The notes under the pieces are model-generated. The model was not told the origin of the DNA and did not search any database. It saw only the letters and a program-made list of their open reading frames with translations. 64,000 nt of DNA from Clostridium ljungdahlii DSM 13528 (lineage in GTDB: Bacteria > Bacillota > Clostridia > Clostridiales > Clostridiaceae). The stretch lies in the NCBI RefSeq assembly GCF_000143685.1, contig NC_014328.1, positions 3,720,001-3,784,000 on the forward strand, read 5' to 3'. The position numbers and the translations under genes are program-made. Shown here piece by piece: positions 62,451 to 64,000 of this stretch (positions within the stretch are counted from its first letter, which is position 1; each line of letters opens with the position of its first letter).

Positions 62451-63203
62451 TTAATTTCTCATCTGCTTTCCGTCATAGTCCATTTTATAGTTATCTTTGT
62501 ATATCAAATCCCCTACCTTAACAAACTTGTATCCTTTTTCCTTTAAATTTACTATTACCCTTTCTAAATTAAGTGGTGTATACTTTGCACTATTATGAAA
62601 TAATAATATAGAACCAGGTTTTGTACTTTTTATAACCCTGTTGTATTCAAGATCTGCCCCCTGCTCTTTCCAGTCTATACTATCTACATCCCATTGAATG
62701 CAGTAATATCCTGAATTCTTTACTGTATCTATTACATCATCATTATAAGATCCTTCAGGACATCTAAATAATTTTGTTCCACTTCCTGTTATGCTTCTTA
62801 TTTTAGCTTCATTTATGTTTATATCTTCAATAATTTTATCTCTAGATATTTTCGTCATATTAGGGTGTCTATTTGAATGATTTCCTATCTCGTGTCCTTT
62901 AGTATATATCTCCTTTAGTTTATCGGGATTTTTATCAACCCAGTCCCCTACTACAAAGAATGTAGCTTTTATATTATGTTTATCCAGTACATTTAATATC
63001 TGATCAATGTATTCATCTCCTAGACTAACATCAAAGGTTATAGCAACTTTTTTATCTTTTGTGTCAACACAATAAATAGGTAATTTCCTATTTACTCTTG
63101 CAAATGCCCCTTCATATCTATAATTTGCAAATAATGATACGCCAATAGCTATAAGCAATAATATTGACACCATAAATATTTTTTTTATACATCTTGATTT
63201 CAA
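62451..63203 (-). CDS. Polysaccharide deacetylase, PdaB-like
   Basis: A 250-residue protein with an N-terminal signal anchor (FMVSILLLIAIGVSLFANYR). The NodB domain shows AITFDVSLGDEYIDQILNVL (motif 1, with SLGD replacing the usual TFDDG, as in PdaB), GHEIGNHSNRHPNMTKISRD with the two metal histidines, LFRCPEGSYNDDVIDTVKNS and SILLFHNSAKYTPLNLERVI. The divergent motif 1 is characteristic of the sporulation protein PdaB and its relatives, so a spore-envelope glycan role is likely; catalytic activity is uncertain. GGAGGTAAAAATTG precedes the ATG. Confidence 0.85.
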   Translation of the reverse strand: MKSRCIKKIFMVSILLLIAIGVSLFANYRYEGAFARVNRKLPIYCVDTKDKKVAITFDVSLGDEYIDQILNVLDKHNIKATFFVVGDWVDKNPDKLKEIYTKGHEIGNHSNRHPNMTKISRDKIIEDININEAKIRSITGSGTKLFRCPEGSYNDDVIDTVKNSGYYCIQWDVDSIDWKEQGADLEYNRVIKSTKPGSILLFHNSAKYTPLNLERVIVNLKEKGYKFVKVGDLIYKDNYKMDYDGKQMRN

Positions 63204-63393
63204 TTTTTACCTCCACAATATATTTATTTCATAATTTTATATAGTATTTTATAACAACAAATATTACAAAATTTAAAAAATTTATTGTAGATATATTACA
63301 TTCAAAAATATGCATTCAAATATTTTATACAACTATGCTATAATATACATATATATTATTTTAGTATTCTTAATTCAATGGAGAGGATTTTAA

Positions 63394-63921
63394 ATGTTTG
63401 AAAATACTTTAGAACTAGCAGAAAATAAATTACTTCTGCTTTACATATTTAAAAAAATCAAGTTTCCTATTTCCAATAATCAAATAACCGAAGTCATACT
63501 GGAAAATGACTTCATAAATTATTTTACTCTTCAGCAATATTTAAATGAGCTTCTATCTTCTAATTTTATCAAGCAGATAGATTCTCAAAGTAACCATAAA
63601 TTTATAATTACAAAAAAAGGCATAAAGGTGTTGTCCCTCTTCGGAAATAGGATTTCCAAAGATAAAATAGATATATTAGACAGCTATATAGACGAGCATT
63701 TTAATGACATAAAAAGTAAAATCTCAGTAAATGCCAACTATACAACTAAACATAAAAACAGTTTTATGGTAAATTTAAAAATATCGGAAAGTAATTCCAC
63801 CTTAATGAACTTAAAGCTAAATGTGGACTCTAAAAAAACTGCCCAAAAACTATGTGAAAAGTGGGAAAAAAACTTTTCAGAAATTTATTATAAAATAGTT
63901 GAATTACTTATGGAAGATTAA
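63394..63921 (+). CDS. DUF4364 family protein
   Basis: A 175-residue protein. The winged-helix-like N-terminal half (LAENKLLLLYIFKKIKFPIS, TLQQYLNELLSSNFIKQIDS, FIITKKGIKVLSLFGNRISK) matches DUF4364 proteins common in clostridia, which look like small DNA-binding regulators. The C-terminal half is an alpha/beta domain (NSFMVNLKISESNSTLMNLK). The function has not been described to my knowledge. GGAGAGGAT precedes the ATG. The stop codon is 4 bp from the end of a convergent gene. Confidence 0.8.
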   Translation: MFENTLELAENKLLLLYIFKKIKFPISNNQITEVILENDFINYFTLQQYLNELLSSNFIKQIDSQSNHKFIITKKGIKVLSLFGNRISKDKIDILDSYIDEHFNDIKSKISVNANYTTKHKNSFMVNLKISESNSTLMNLKLNVDSKKTAQKLCEKWEKNFSEIYYKIVELLMED

Positions 63922-63925
63922 GGAT

Positions 63926-64000
63926 TTATTTCACAACCATACCTGTAGGCTCTCCACCTATAGGTATATATTTTTTATTTTCATCTTTTAAATTTACCTT
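63926..64000 (-). CDS. C-terminal end of an unidentified protein (runs off window)
   Basis: The last 24 codons and stop of a minus-strand gene: KVNLKDENKKYIPIGGEPTG then MVVK. It is too short to name. It is called coding because the frame is open to the window edge, codon use is normal and it abuts the convergent DUF4364 gene. Confidence 0.5.
   Translation of the reverse strand, partial: KVNLKDENKKYIPIGGEPTGMVVK

Overview
The window looks like a chromosomal segment of a spore-forming, anaerobic, low-GC Clostridium (sensu stricto type). Pointers are the very AT-rich coding and intergenic DNA, T-box leaders in front of three aminoacyl-tRNA synthetase genes, the infC-rpmI-rplT operon with an L20-type leader, an alpha/beta-type SASP gene, YtxC- and PdaB-like sporulation genes and strong GGAGG ribosome binding sites. 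The species cannot be fixed from the sequence alone. No prophage, intact transposase or CRISPR array was seen.

Region 1 (1-20944, all minus strand) is a surface-polysaccharide locus, transcribed right to left. Phosphoglucomutase, a TPR protein and GalU make the UDP-glucose supply. They are followed by a PglF/CapD-type 4,6-dehydratase, three glycosyltransferases, a Wzy-like protein, an acyltransferase, a MurJ-type flippase, an orphan sugar-binding lipoprotein, a set resembling the UDP-ManNAc3NAcA pathway (6-dehydrogenase, 3-oxidoreductase, N-acetyltransferase, 2-epimerase, but no aminotransferase), a second O-antigen polymerase/ligase and a truncated glycosyltransferase at the window edge.

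Region 2 (21000-34400) is accessory. It holds an Orn/Lys/Arg decarboxylase behind a leader terminator, an ECF sigma/DUF4179 anti-sigma pair, and a 1.7-kb PadR plus HAAS-domain membrane-protein cassette present twice as a direct repeat. Between the two cassette copies lie a small secreted protein, a P-loop gene broken by an amber codon, tyrS with a T-box, and a small alpha/beta hydrolase. An NRAMP transporter and a divergent DtxR-type regulator follow.

Region 3 (34400-53100, mostly minus) is housekeeping: FMN-dependent hydroxy-acid dehydrogenase, DUF523, mutS2, U32 peptidase, zapA, pheST with T-box, a 23S rRNA 2'-O-methyltransferase, rplT-rpmI-infC, thrS with T-box, ytxC, a four-tRNA operon (Val-Phe-Gly-Cys) behind a perfect sigma-A promoter, and an L,D-transpeptidase.

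Region 4 (53200-64000) carries lysine/diaminopimelate genes of the acetylase route (aminotransferase, dapB, dapA, asd, dapH), a SASP, a methyltransferase, hslO, an SSB-like protein, a PdaB-like deacetylase and DUF4364.

The most striking structure not explained by genes is a family of long imperfect palindromes (about 190-220 bp) in two subfamilies, A and B. They have different outer arms but share sub-terminal TAAGTCTTAG and a conserved, non-palindromic central loop, TYTGAGGTACGAGTT. Twice they occur as a B-spacer-A composite, once inside the pheS-pheT operon. A second small repeat family (about 57 bp, two copies) and two IS200/IS605-like right-end hairpins are also present.
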